Assembly (NCBI GenBank): GCA_934617425.1 | Contig: CAKTUD010000001.1 | Location: 496,001-560,000 of the forward strand | Direction: 5' to 3' | Length of the DNA: 64,000 nt | From: an uncultured Eggerthellaceae bacterium | GTDB lineage: Bacteria; Actinomycetota; Coriobacteriia; Coriobacteriales; Eggerthellaceae | In this document: in pieces, positions 17,204 through 25,990 of the stretch | Layout of the letters: each line of letters begins with the position of its first letter | Position numbering within the stretch: position 1 is the stretch's first letter | Translations under genes and position numbers: made by a program | The notes under the pieces: model-generated | Seen by the model: only the letters and a program-made list of their open reading frames with translations | Databases searched by the model: none | What the model was told of the DNA's origin: nothing

Positions 17204-17809
17204 CTAGAATTCCTTGAAGGCGGCTTTCTTTGCGCCGCAGATGGGACACACTTCAGGAGCTTCAGCGCCTTTGTGGATGTAGCCGCAGAACGGGCACAAG
17301 TAGTAGTTGTCGTCGTCGGCTGCGTCGAGGTTGTTGTAAGCCTCGAGGTACTTTTCCGCATGCACGCTCTCGGCGAGCTTGGCCTTGGTGAACACCTTTA
17401 CGGCCTTGTCGTTGCCCTCTTCCTTCGCCTTGGCGATGAAGACGGGGTACATATCGGAGGTCTCATGGATTTCGCCGTTGGCGGCATCGATCAGCATTAG
17501 ATCGACCGGCAGCGGATCGGCGGGGCCGGCGGTAGGACGCACATAATCAGGCTCTTCGGCTTCGACCAGGGCCGCCTCCATGTCGATGTGCACCTGCTCG
17601 GCGGCGCTGGCGGCGCGGAACAACTTGGCTACCTGCGGGAAGCCTGCGGCGTCAGCGGCCTCGGCGTAGCCAGCGTATTTGGCGGAAGCGCCGGTTTCGC
17701 CGGCAACGGAAGCTTTCAGGGCATCGAGCGTGGAAGCGATTTCGGTCTTGCCGAAGCCGTTCATATTAGAGCTGTTGTCTGCAGTAGGGAATTCGTTGCG
17801 AATGTTCAT
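17204..17809 (-). CDS. Rubrerythrin family protein
   Basis: The 201-residue product combines a ferritin-like diiron domain (ETGASAKYAGYAE and AEQVHIDMEAAL carry the Glu and His ligands) with a C-terminal rubredoxin-like domain, CPFCGY and CPICGAKK. Rubrerythrins reduce hydrogen peroxide in anaerobes using electrons passed through the rubredoxin domain. The ATG at 17809 follows AAAGGAAGATC. The promoter overlaps a palindromic operator, so iron- or peroxide-responsive control is likely. Confidence 0.93.
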   Translation of the reverse strand: MNIRNEFPTADNSSNMNGFGKTEIASTLDALKASVAGETGASAKYAGYAEAADAAGFPQVAKLFRAASAAEQVHIDMEAALVEAEEPDYVRPTAGPADPLPVDLMLIDAANGEIHETSDMYPVFIAKAKEEGNDKAVKVFTKAKLAESVHAEKYLEAYNNLDAADDDNYYLCPFCGYIHKGAEAPEVCPICGAKKAAFKEF

Positions 17810-17847
17810 GATCTTCCTTTCGTCTGAAATGAAGTATTTCCTCTCCA

Positions 17848-17866
17848 ATTAGGATTATATCCTAAT
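17848..17866. promoter_or_regulatory. Palindromic operator over the rubrerythrin -10 box
   Basis: ATTAGGATTATATCCTAAT is a perfect inverted repeat (8-bp arms, 3-base centre). On the minus strand it contains TATAAT (17859-17854), the likely -10 of the rubrerythrin promoter. The TTAGG...CCTAA ends resemble DtxR/IdeR-type iron boxes; a PerR or Fur site is an alternative. A repressor bound here would block the polymerase. Confidence 0.6.
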
Positions 17867-18036
17867 AAGGAATTATTGACGAGGGAATATTTCCCGTTCT
17901 GCAAAAACCGTGCACATGCCGCGCTTTGCTGTGCTGGAGTGCGCGATAATGGACGGCGGCAAATACCGCCCGCAGGGCTTGCGGGTGAACAGGCGCCCCG
18001 TTTAGTGCGGAGCTGTTGCGCAAGGAAGGCGATTTC

Positions 18037-19479
18037 ATGAACGAAAAGAACGCATGGACAACTTATAGCGAAAGCGATCTCGAGCGCGTCGAGCGGCTTT
18101 CCGCCGACTACATCGAGTTCATCTCGCAGAACAAAACCGAGCGACGCTTTGCAAAAAGCGCGATTGAGCAGGCAAAATCCGCCGGTTATATCGATCTCGA
18201 AGACGTATATCGCACACGCCGTGCTCTAAAACCGGGCGACAAAGTGTTCGCTTCGGCCCATGGCAAGGCTGTCATCATGGCGCAACTCGGAACCAAGCCC
18301 ATCGAAGAGGGTATGAACATCTTGGGTGCGCATATCGACTCGCCTCGCTTGGATATAAAGCAAAACCCGTTGTTCGAGGCCAACGGTCAAGCGCGTTTGG
18401 ACACCCATTATTATGGCGGCATCAAGCACTACCAGTGGGTTACGCTGCCTCTTGCGCTTTACGGCGTCGTGGCGAAAAAAGACGGCACGGTCGTCGACGT
18501 GAATGTCGGCGACGATGCGGGCGACCCGGTGTTTTGCGTAACCGACCTGCTCATTCATTTGGCAAAAGACCAGATGGGAAAGAAGGCTTCCGAGGTTGTT
18601 GCCGGCGAAGACCTCGATATTTTGGTGGGCAATCGTCCCTTGGTGATCGAAGCCGCCGAAGCCTCTGCCAAGACCGATCCTGCCGATGTGTCGGCATGCG
18701 AAGAGCTTGCCGCGAAAGAGCCTGTGAAAGCCTTCGCTCTCAAGCTTTTGAAGGAAAAATACGGCATCGACGAGGACGACTTCGTTTCCGCCGAGCTCGA
18801 AGCCGTTCCTGCGGGTCCTGCACGTGAAATGGGATTCGATCGAAGCATGATCTTGGGGTATGGGCACGACGACAGCTCATGCGCATGGCCTTCGATGGTG
18901 GCTCAGCTCGAGATGGGCGATCAGCAGCTCGAAACTACGGCAGTTACCGTTTTGGTTGATAAAGAGGAGATTGGGAGCGTGGGCGTTACCGGCATGGCTT
19001 CGCATTTCTTCGAGAACACCATCGCTACGCTGATGGAGCTTGCCGGCGAGACGGGCGATGTGAAGCTTCGCCGCGCCATGGCGAACTCGCGTATGCTCTC
19101 GAGCGACGTTTCTGCGGGTTATGATCCTGCTTATGCAAGCGTGTTCGATTTGCGTAACGCTGCCTTCCTGGGCCATGGTTTGGTCTTTAACAAGTACACG
19201 GGTTCGCGAGGTAAATCGGGCAGCAACGACGCCAGCGCCGAGTATGTAGCGCAGGTACGCCGCATCATGGACGATGCTGATGTGGTGTTTCAGACGTCCG
19301 AGCTGGGCAAAGTCGACGCTGGCGGCGGCGGTACCATCGCGTACCTTTCCGCGAAATATGGCATGAACGTTATCGATTCGGGCGTTGCCGTGCTTTCTAT
19401 GCATGCTCCGTGGGAAGTCATCAGCAAGGCCGATCTTTATGAAGCATATAAAGGTTACGTCGCCTTCTTGAAGGCGTAG
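18037..19479 (+). CDS. M18 family aminopeptidase
   Basis: The 480-residue product is a zinc aminopeptidase of family M18: LGAHIDSPRLD (His and Asp ligands), VDKEEIGSVG (catalytic Glu and ligand Glu), SSDVSAGYDP (Asp) and VLSMHAPWE (His). These are large cytoplasmic oligomers that trim N-terminal acidic or neutral residues from peptides. The ATG at 18037 follows AAGGAAGGCGATTTC; an upstream in-frame start at 18016 has no ribosome site. Confidence 0.93.
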   Translation: MNEKNAWTTYSESDLERVERLSADYIEFISQNKTERRFAKSAIEQAKSAGYIDLEDVYRTRRALKPGDKVFASAHGKAVIMAQLGTKPIEEGMNILGAHIDSPRLDIKQNPLFEANGQARLDTHYYGGIKHYQWVTLPLALYGVVAKKDGTVVDVNVGDDAGDPVFCVTDLLIHLAKDQMGKKASEVVAGEDLDILVGNRPLVIEAAEASAKTDPADVSACEELAAKEPVKAFALKLLKEKYGIDEDDFVSAELEAVPAGPAREMGFDRSMILGYGHDDSSCAWPSMVAQLEMGDQQLETTAVTVLVDKEEIGSVGVTGMASHFFENTIATLMELAGETGDVKLRRAMANSRMLSSDVSAGYDPAYASVFDLRNAAFLGHGLVFNKYTGSRGKSGSNDASAEYVAQVRRIMDDADVVFQTSELGKVDAGGGGTIAYLSAKYGMNVIDSGVAVLSMHAPWEVISKADLYEAYKGYVAFLKA

Positions 19480-19574
19480 CTGACGCATCCGCGTTCTCTC
19501 GCACCCTGCGATCTTTGGTGCTTTCGCTTGGGCATGCGGGGTGCGCATCCACCCTCGATTTCGCAAGGACGAAA

Positions 19575-20996
19575 ATGGAAAACGACAACCTCGGGACCTC
19601 GCGCGAGAAATTCGCTTCGCGCCTCGGGTTCATTCTCATCAGTGCCGGCTGCGCGATCGGCTTGGGAAACGTGTGGCGTTTCCCCTACATCACCGGCCAG
19701 TATGGCGGCGCGGCTTTCGTGGTGATGTACGTGATCTTTTTGATTGCGTTTTCGCTGCCGGTTTTGGTGATGGAGTTCACTATGGGGCGTGGTTCGCAAA
19801 AATCGATGGCGCGCGCCTTCGACGTGCTGGAGCCCGCTGGCAGCAAGTGGCATCATGCGAAATGGATCAGCCTCATCGGCTGCTATCTGCTGATGATGTT
19901 CTACACCGTCGTTGCTGGATGGATGATCGCTTTTGTATACAAGAGCGCCGTGGGCATGTTCAACGGCCTTAATGCCGATCAGGTAGCGGGCGTTTTCGGG
20001 CAGATGCTCTCGAATCCGGGCGAGGTTGTTTTCTGGATGATCGTGGTCATCGGGCTGGGTCTGCTGTGCACGGCGGTCGGCTTGCAGAAGGGTGTCGAGC
20101 GCGTGACCAAGGTGATGATGATCTGCTTGTTTGCGGTCATGCTTGTTTTAGCCGTGCGTTCGGTGACCCTCGACGGCGCAGCTGAGGGCTTGGCGTTCTA
20201 TCTGATTCCCGATTTCGGCAAGGTTTTCGCGGGCGCCACCATGCCCGAGCAAATGGGGAGCTTTGCCCGCGCCGCGTATGCTGCCATGAGCCAGGCGTTC
20301 TTCACGCTCTCGTTGGGCATAGGCTCGATGATGATCTTCGGCAGCTACATAGACAAAGACCGTAGTCTCACGGGCGAGACGCTGCGCATCGGGGCGCTGG
20401 ATACGTTTGTGGCGTTCGTTGCCGGCCTCATCATCTTCCCTGCGTGCTTTGCTTTCGGTGTCGAGCCTGGCAGCGGGCCGAGTTTGGTGTTCATCACGTT
20501 GCCGGGCGTTTTCAACCAGATGCCGCTAGGCCAGCTGTGGTGCACGCTGTTCTTCGTGTTCATGAGCTTTGCAGCACTTTCGTCGATCATCGCGGTGTTC
20601 GAGAACATCATCGCTTTCGCCATGGACCAATGGGGCATAAGCCGCGGCAAGGCGGTCGCCGTAAACGGCGTGATGCTGGTGCTGCTGAGTTTGCCTTGCG
20701 CGCTTGGATACAACGTGTGGTCGGGCTTTACGGTGCCGGGCATCGGCGATATCCAGTCGCTCGAAGACTTTATCTTGTCCAACAACATGCTGCCTTTGGG
20801 CGCGTTGATCATCCTGCTCTTCTGCACCACCAAACGAGGATGGGGCTGGAATAATTTCCTGGCGGAAGTCGATGCCGGCAAAGGTGCTAAATTCCCGCAA
20901 TGGGCGCGTGGGTACGTGAAGCACGTGGTGCCGGCGCTGATCGTGGTTGTATGGGTTATGGGTTGGATGCCCGTCGTAGGTCAGTGGATAAGCTAG
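19575..20996 (+). CDS. Sodium-dependent NSS-family transporter
   Basis: The 473-residue membrane protein belongs to the neurotransmitter:sodium symporter (LeuT) family: GCAIGLGNVWRFPY in the first segment, LVMEFTMGRGSQKS after the second, and a C-terminal WGWNN segment. About eleven to twelve hydrophobic segments are visible. Bacterial relatives take up amino acids such as tryptophan, leucine or methionine with sodium; the substrate here is not evident. The ATG at 19575 is chosen for AAGGA eight bases upstream; 20 residues of open frame before it are ignored. Confidence 0.92.
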   Translation: MENDNLGTSREKFASRLGFILISAGCAIGLGNVWRFPYITGQYGGAAFVVMYVIFLIAFSLPVLVMEFTMGRGSQKSMARAFDVLEPAGSKWHHAKWISLIGCYLLMMFYTVVAGWMIAFVYKSAVGMFNGLNADQVAGVFGQMLSNPGEVVFWMIVVIGLGLLCTAVGLQKGVERVTKVMMICLFAVMLVLAVRSVTLDGAAEGLAFYLIPDFGKVFAGATMPEQMGSFARAAYAAMSQAFFTLSLGIGSMMIFGSYIDKDRSLTGETLRIGALDTFVAFVAGLIIFPACFAFGVEPGSGPSLVFITLPGVFNQMPLGQLWCTLFFVFMSFAALSSIIAVFENIIAFAMDQWGISRGKAVAVNGVMLVLLSLPCALGYNVWSGFTVPGIGDIQSLEDFILSNNMLPLGALIILLFCTTKRGWGWNNFLAEVDAGKGAKFPQWARGYVKHVVPALIVVVWVMGWMPVVGQWIS

Positions 20997-21104
20997 GGTT
21001 TGTTTGCAAAAGGCTTTGCCGAGGACGCCGGCCGCTCAATGCGAGGGCCGGGCTAACTTATTTGAAAACTTGCCGATCCTGGGGCAAACGCCCGCTCAGA
21101 CGGC

Positions 21105-21110
21105 TATAAT
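21105..21110 (+). promoter_or_regulatory. -10 element of the guaB promoter
   Basis: A perfect TATAAT lies 48 bases before the guaB ATG. No good -35 is spaced correctly. Confidence 0.4.
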
Positions 21111-21158
21111 TTGCTTCAATTATTTCCGCCGATCTACCATCAGACGAGGAGAGAATTC

Positions 21159-22679
21159 ATGGCCTTCTACTTCGACGAACCGTCCCATACTTTCAACGAG
21201 TACCTTTTGGTTCCGGGCTACACATCCGAGGAGAACATCCCCGCAAACGTGAGCCTTAAAACTCCGTTGGTGAAATATCGTCGAGGCGAAGAAGAATGCC
21301 CCATCACGCTGGGCATCCCCATGGTTTCCGCCATCATGCAATCGGTCTCCGACGACAACATGGCTATCGCTTTAGCAACCGAGGGCGGCATGAGCTTCAT
21401 CTACGGTTCGCAGTCGATCGAGGACGAGGCGGCCATGGTGGCGCGTGTCAAGGCATATAAGGCGGGCTTCGTCACCTCTGACGCGAACCTCACCCCCGAT
21501 ATGACTTTGGCGGACGTGGTCGAGCTCGTTGAGAAGACCGGTCATTCCACGTTGCCTGTCACCGATGATGGCACGGCCAACGGCAAGCTTCTGGGTATCG
21601 TCACCGAGCGCGACTATCGTCTTTCGCGCATGTCGCTCGACGAGAAGGTTGCCGATTTCATGACTCCGCGCGAAAAGCTCATCGTGGGCAGCGCCGATGT
21701 CACGCTGAAGCTTGCCAACGATATCATCTGGGACAACAAGCTCAACTCGCTGCCTATCGTCGATGAGAACGACCATCTTCTGTACCTGGTTTTCCGCAAG
21801 GACTACGATTCGCACAAGTCAAATCCCGACGAGATGCTCGACGCTCACAAGCGCTACATGGTTGGCGCTGGCATCAATTCGCGCGACTACGCCGAGCGCG
21901 TCCCCGCATTGGTGGAGGCCGGTGTCGATGCTCTGTGCATCGATAGCTCCGAGGGTTATTCGGTGTGGCAGGCGCGCACCATTGCCTGGATTCGCGAGCA
22001 CTACGGCGACACCGTCAAGGTTGGTGCCGGCAACGTGATTGACGGCGAAGGCTTCCGTTTCCTGGCCGAGGCCGGCGCCGACTTCGTGAAGATCGGCATC
22101 GGCGGCGGTTCTATCTGCATCACGCGTGAGACCAAGGGCATCGGTCGCGGCCAGGCAACCGCGACGATCGAGGTTGCCAAAGCTCGCGACGAGTATTTCA
22201 AGGAGACGGGCGTCTATGTGCCTATCTGCTCCGATGGCGGCATCGTTTACGATCATCACATCACGCTGGCCCTAGCCATGGGCGCCGACTTCGTGATGCT
22301 CGGTCGCTACTTCGCTCGCTTTGATGAGAGCCCCACCAATCTGGTCACGGTGAACGGCGCTTATATGAAGGAATACTGGGGCGAGGGTTCGGCCCGTGCT
22401 CGCAACTGGCAGCGCTACGATTTGGGCGGCGACAAGAAGGCTCTTTCGTTTGTCGAAGGCGTCGACAGCTATGTGCCTTATGCTGGCGCGTTGAAGGATA
22501 ATGTGGCCATCACGCTTTCCAAAGTGAAGTCGACCATGTGCAACTGCGGTGCGCTCACTATTCCTGAGCTGCAGCAGAAGGCGCGCCTTACGTTGGTGTC
22601 GGCGACCTCCATCGTCGAGGGCGGCGCGCACGACGTCTTGCAGAAAGACAAGTCGGGTTACGCGGCAAACGCGCGCTAG
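21159..22679 (+). CDS. guaB: IMP dehydrogenase
   Basis: It oxidises IMP to XMP with NAD, the committed step of GMP synthesis. The 506-residue barrel carries a CBS-domain pair inserted at about 95-230 (LADVVELVEKTGHSTLPV, LPIVDENDHL). The catalytic Cys320 sits in GGGSICITRE. The flap and monovalent cation regions follow (KGIGRGQATATIEV, ICSDGGIVYDHH). The C-terminus is longer than in the commonest bacterial form and resembles the protozoan-like branch, including YWGEGSARARNWQRYD. The ATG follows GAGGAGAG. It ends in its own terminator. Confidence 0.93.
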   Translation: MAFYFDEPSHTFNEYLLVPGYTSEENIPANVSLKTPLVKYRRGEEECPITLGIPMVSAIMQSVSDDNMAIALATEGGMSFIYGSQSIEDEAAMVARVKAYKAGFVTSDANLTPDMTLADVVELVEKTGHSTLPVTDDGTANGKLLGIVTERDYRLSRMSLDEKVADFMTPREKLIVGSADVTLKLANDIIWDNKLNSLPIVDENDHLLYLVFRKDYDSHKSNPDEMLDAHKRYMVGAGINSRDYAERVPALVEAGVDALCIDSSEGYSVWQARTIAWIREHYGDTVKVGAGNVIDGEGFRFLAEAGADFVKIGIGGGSICITRETKGIGRGQATATIEVAKARDEYFKETGVYVPICSDGGIVYDHHITLALAMGADFVMLGRYFARFDESPTNLVTVNGAYMKEYWGEGSARARNWQRYDLGGDKKALSFVEGVDSYVPYAGALKDNVAITLSKVKSTMCNCGALTIPELQQKARLTLVSATSIVEGGAHDVLQKDKSGYAANAR

Positions 22680-22702
22680 CCTTATTGAACGAATCGTTTT
22701 TG

Positions 22703-22734
22703 CGCCTGCCCTGCATGTCGGGGCAGGCGTTTTT
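22703..22734 (+). terminator. Terminator of guaB
   Basis: A 9-bp GC stem (22703-22711 with 22721-22729) is followed by TTTTT; it lies 16 bases before ruvX. Confidence 0.85.
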
Positions 22735-22749
22735 CATTAAGGAGCGATC

Positions 22750-23178
22750 ATGAGGATCATGGCCCTTGATATCGGCGAGGTTCGCACGGGTATCGCTATA
22801 AGCGACCCCGGTGAGCGTATTGCCTCGCCTGTTGCGGTTTTACCTTCGGCCGAGGTGCGCAACTGTGCGAAATCGTTCAAGCGCGTGCTAGAAGATTGGG
22901 AGCCTGAGCTTTTCGTGTGCGGCCTGCCCTACACCATGGCAGGGGATGAGGGTCCGCAGGCAAAGCGCATCAGGGAGTACGCGGTCGATGTCTCGCGCAG
23001 TGCGGGCATACCGGTTGAATTTTCGGATGAGCGCTTAAGCTCGCGCGAAGCCAAGCGCAGTTTGCGTGAAAAGGGCTTATCCGAAAAAGAGATGCGTGGC
23101 AAAGTCGATAAAATAGCTGCGAGTATATTTTTGCAGTCATGGCTTGATGCCCGCGCCAACGGGCAGGATCGGCAGTAA
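22750..23178 (+). CDS. ruvX: Putative pre-16S rRNA nuclease / Holliday junction resolvase YqgF
   Basis: The 142-residue RNase H-fold protein has MALDIGEVRTGIAISD (catalytic Asp and the R.G motif), VCGLPYTMAGDEGPQA, and EFSDERLSSREA near residue 98. YqgF/RuvX processes the 5' end of 16S rRNA in E. coli and has been linked to recombination. AAGGAG precedes the ATG. It opens the ruvX-mltG-yqeG run. Confidence 0.92.
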   Translation: MRIMALDIGEVRTGIAISDPGERIASPVAVLPSAEVRNCAKSFKRVLEDWEPELFVCGLPYTMAGDEGPQAKRIREYAVDVSRSAGIPVEFSDERLSSREAKRSLREKGLSEKEMRGKVDKIAASIFLQSWLDARANGQDRQ

Positions 23179-23189
23179 GGAATAAGGGC

Positions 23190-24320
23190 ATGCCCAGTCG
23201 CAAGCAAGTAACGTATTCCGAGCGTCCCAACCACGCGGCTCGCAGGGCCCATGCTCAAGGTGAGCGCGCTTTCAAAACCTATGACACGAGCTTCATACGC
23301 CCCAAGCGCTCCAAGGGCCCGGCAATTGTCGCCTTGGCGGTTCTCGTCGTGTTGCTGATTTTGATCGTTTGGGGCATTGCGACGTTGGTTCGCGGATGCG
23401 CGCCGGCATCGAGCCTTATCGGCTCGGACGAAACCGCCCAAGTTACCGTTACCGATGGCGAGGGCGCTAATGCCATCGCCAAATCGCTTTCGGATGCCGG
23501 GCTTATCGACAACACAAGCAAATTCACCGATCGCGTGATGGAGCTCGGCGCGAGCTCTTCGCTCAAAATGGGCACCTACACCATCAAGGGCGGCACGTCG
23601 CTCGACGATATCATAGGCATCTTGCAGGCCGGCGTTTCTGGCGAGACCTTCACCGTGCCCGAGGGCTCTACCATAAAGCAGACGGCCGCTATCATCGAGC
23701 AGGCGACGGGCGGTAAGGTGAAGGCGGCCGATTTCGAGAACGCGGCGAGCGATGCAAGCGTTTACGCCGGCAGCTACGGTTTCCTTTCGGCGGCGGGGTC
23801 TAAATCGCTCGAGGGGTTTTTGTTCCCTAAGACCTATACGTTCGACGATTCGTCCACGGCCGATTCGATAATCCGCACCATGCTCGATCAATTCCAAAGC
23901 GAGACGGCCTCGCTTGATCTTTCGTATGCTCAGTCGAGGGGGCTTTCGCTCTACGACGTGATCAACCTGGCATCCATCGTCGAGAAAGAATCCGATGCCG
24001 ACCATCGCGCTACGGTAGCCTCGGTGTTCTACAATCGTCTTTCCGAGAATATGCGCTTGCAATCCGACGCGACCGTGGCTTATTTCGTTGGGCATGATCC
24101 TACGGCCGGCGATGTTGCGACGGAGGACCCCTACAACACCTATACCATCGACGGGCTGCCGCCGACGCCTATCAATTCCCCGAGTCTTGCCGCCATCCAG
24201 GCTGTTTGCTCGCCCGACGACACGAACTATCTTTACTTCTACTTCGCTGAGGACGATAACGGCGTCATGCAGTACCACTTCAGCGAAACCTACGAAGAGC
24301 ATCGCGCTACCTACGAGTAG
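23190..24320 (+). CDS. mltG: Endolytic murein transglycosylase
   Basis: MltG cleaves nascent peptidoglycan strands at the outer face of the membrane. The 376-residue product has a basic cytoplasmic tail, one membrane segment at about 47-68 (AIVALAVLVVLLILIVWGIA), a LysM-like YceG region (NAIAKSLSDAGLI), and the catalytic part with Glu265 in LASIVEKESD, then VASVFYNRL and DGLPPTPINSP. Eleven bases separate it from ruvX, the classic neighbour. Confidence 0.94.
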   Translation: MPSRKQVTYSERPNHAARRAHAQGERAFKTYDTSFIRPKRSKGPAIVALAVLVVLLILIVWGIATLVRGCAPASSLIGSDETAQVTVTDGEGANAIAKSLSDAGLIDNTSKFTDRVMELGASSSLKMGTYTIKGGTSLDDIIGILQAGVSGETFTVPEGSTIKQTAAIIEQATGGKVKAADFENAASDASVYAGSYGFLSAAGSKSLEGFLFPKTYTFDDSSTADSIIRTMLDQFQSETASLDLSYAQSRGLSLYDVINLASIVEKESDADHRATVASVFYNRLSENMRLQSDATVAYFVGHDPTAGDVATEDPYNTYTIDGLPPTPINSPSLAAIQAVCSPDDTNYLYFYFAEDDNGVMQYHFSETYEEHRATYE

Positions 24321-24328
24321 GCGATGCG

Positions 24329-24823
24329 GTGTTTTGGTATCCCGACAAACGTTTTTCGCGCATCACGCGTGTGGATATTCGGCGCGACTTGCTTGATTGC
24401 GGGTTGCGTTGCGTTTTGCTGGATATCGATAACACCATACTCACACGCGATACACGCGAGATTCCCGAGGATGTGCGTACTTGGCTTGCCGATGCGCGCG
24501 TTGCGGGGATAAAGCTGTGCCTTCTTTCCAACAATTGGCACGAAACCCCTTTTCGTGTTGCGGAAGAGCTGGAGCTTCCCTTGATAGCGAAGGCTATGAA
24601 GCCGCTGCCTGGTGGATTTGCGCGGGCGCGGCGCATGCTCGGTGCGACGCGTGCCGAAACGGCTATCATCGGCGATCAGCTGAGCACTGATATCTTTGGC
24701 GCCCATGTCGCCAGGGTAAAAGGATACCTTGTTCAGCCGCTTGTCGAGCAAGACCTTGCCCATACGGTGGTAATCCGCAAAATTGAAAACAAGATCATTC
24801 GCAATTGTCCACTTGACGACTAA
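24329..24823 (+). CDS. YqeG family HAD-IIIA phosphatase
   Basis: The 164-residue product matches YqeG: LLDIDNTIL (nucleophile Asp pair), LLSNNWHE, AKAMKPLPGGF (Lys) and IIGDQLSTDIFGA. The family is a cytoplasmic HAD phosphatase; in some organisms it acts on phosphatidylglycerol phosphate. The only supported start is GTG at 24329, eight bases after the mltG stop. It often sits next to aroE, as here. Confidence 0.88.
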   Translation: MFWYPDKRFSRITRVDIRRDLLDCGLRCVLLDIDNTILTRDTREIPEDVRTWLADARVAGIKLCLLSNNWHETPFRVAEELELPLIAKAMKPLPGGFARARRMLGATRAETAIIGDQLSTDIFGAHVARVKGYLVQPLVEQDLAHTVVIRKIENKIIRNCPLDD

Positions 24824-24872
24824 ATGCACTCTATTCGGTGCATATTGATTGGCGGACGCTGTAAGGAGCGCT

Positions 24873-25799
24873 ATGGAAAAGCTGTATGTGCTGGGGCATC
24901 CCGTTGCCCATTCGAAATCGCCCGTTATGTACAACGCTGTTTTTCGAGCGCTTGGCCTTGATTGGGAATACGGTTTCGCTGACTGCGCGACGGAAGACGA
25001 GGCGCGCGAATTCCTTGAAGCGGCGGATTTTATTTCCATCAATATCACAACGCCTTGGAAACCGCTTGCGTTCGCGCATGCGCAGGTGGCAACTTCTTCG
25101 GCGGCCCTTGCGCAGGGGGCGAATGTCCTCATCAAGCGTGCAGACGGCTCGTTTATCGCGGACAACACCGACGGGCTTGGGTGCGTATCCTACCTCAAAC
25201 GTTGCGGCATTGCCTTTGATGGGGCGTCGGTCGTCGTATGCGGAACGGGTCCGACGGCGCGTGCGATCATGCATGCGTGTGCACTTGCGGGCGCTAAGAA
25301 GGTTACCATGCTCGGTCGCGATGCCGTGCGTGCTCAGGGCGTAGTTTCCGAATATCTGACGCGTGCGGAGAAACTTGCGCAGGGTAGCGAAGACACCATC
25401 GACGCTATCGATTCGCGTTATGCGGCGGCGGGGCTGAAGGAGATCGTTGCGGCCCAGAATGTTCTCGCCGGCGATTACGCTTCGAACGAGCAGGCCCTTC
25501 GCGAGGCGGATGTCATCATCGACGCTACGCGTCTCGGCATGCAGCAGGGAGATCCGGCGCCGTTCGACACGAAGCTCATTTCCTCAGATCAGGCGGTATT
25601 CGATGTGGTTTATGCCCATGGAGAAACGGCGCTTATCGCAGGGGCGAAAGCTGCCGGCGCCCGTGCTTTCAGTGGCGAGGGCATGCTGGTTGCCCAAGCG
25701 GTGGCGACTGTTCATGACCTTGCGGGAGCGCTCGATCTCCCGGTCGATGTCGATTCAATCGATCTTTTCGAGGTTATGCATCAAGCTGCTGGATTTTGA
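24873..25799 (+). CDS. aroE: Shikimate dehydrogenase
   Basis: It reduces 3-dehydroshikimate to shikimate with NADPH. The 308-residue product has VLGHPVAHSKSPVMYNA at the N-terminus (shikimate-binding Ser pair), NITTPWK (in place of the usual NVTxPxK; the catalytic Lys is kept), NTDGLG, VVCGTGPTARAI (Rossmann) and GEGMLVAQA at the end. The ATG has AAGGAG upstream. It is separated from aroC by 191 bases that include a likely promoter, so the aro genes are in at least two transcripts. Confidence 0.93.
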   Translation: MEKLYVLGHPVAHSKSPVMYNAVFRALGLDWEYGFADCATEDEAREFLEAADFISINITTPWKPLAFAHAQVATSSAALAQGANVLIKRADGSFIADNTDGLGCVSYLKRCGIAFDGASVVVCGTGPTARAIMHACALAGAKKVTMLGRDAVRAQGVVSEYLTRAEKLAQGSEDTIDAIDSRYAAAGLKEIVAAQNVLAGDYASNEQALREADVIIDATRLGMQQGDPAPFDTKLISSDQAVFDVVYAHGETALIAGAKAAGARAFSGEGMLVAQAVATVHDLAGALDLPVDVDSIDLFEVMHQAAGF

Positions 25800-25917
25800 T
25801 GTTGTCCAAGCGGCGGCGCGTTGCCATTGATGCGGTGAAGGCATCGTATCAGCGGGCGCGGTGTTACGATTGGCGTGGCGTAAATGTTAACGGCGTCTAA
25901 ATTGATTCCAGCGCGCC

Positions 25918-25945
25918 TTGGCTGCTGCATGGCATAGATTAGAAT
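25918..25945 (+). promoter_or_regulatory. Candidate promoter of the aroC-aroK-aroB-aroQ run
   Basis: TTGGCT (25918-25923), 16 bases, TAGAAT (25940-25945) lie 46 bases before aroC. The match is moderate. Confidence 0.4.
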
Positions 25946-25990
25946 TGAAAGAAAACACAGTGGGCGCTTGCGCTCGGAATAGGCGGGATC

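Noticed and set aside
17906..18036. Regulatory RNA between the rubrerythrin and M18 genes
   Set aside because: A few short GC stems occur but no promoter-terminator pair frames them.
22929..24302. 457-codon minus-strand frame over ruvX-mltG
   Set aside because: Antisense shadow; the + strand genes have all family motifs.
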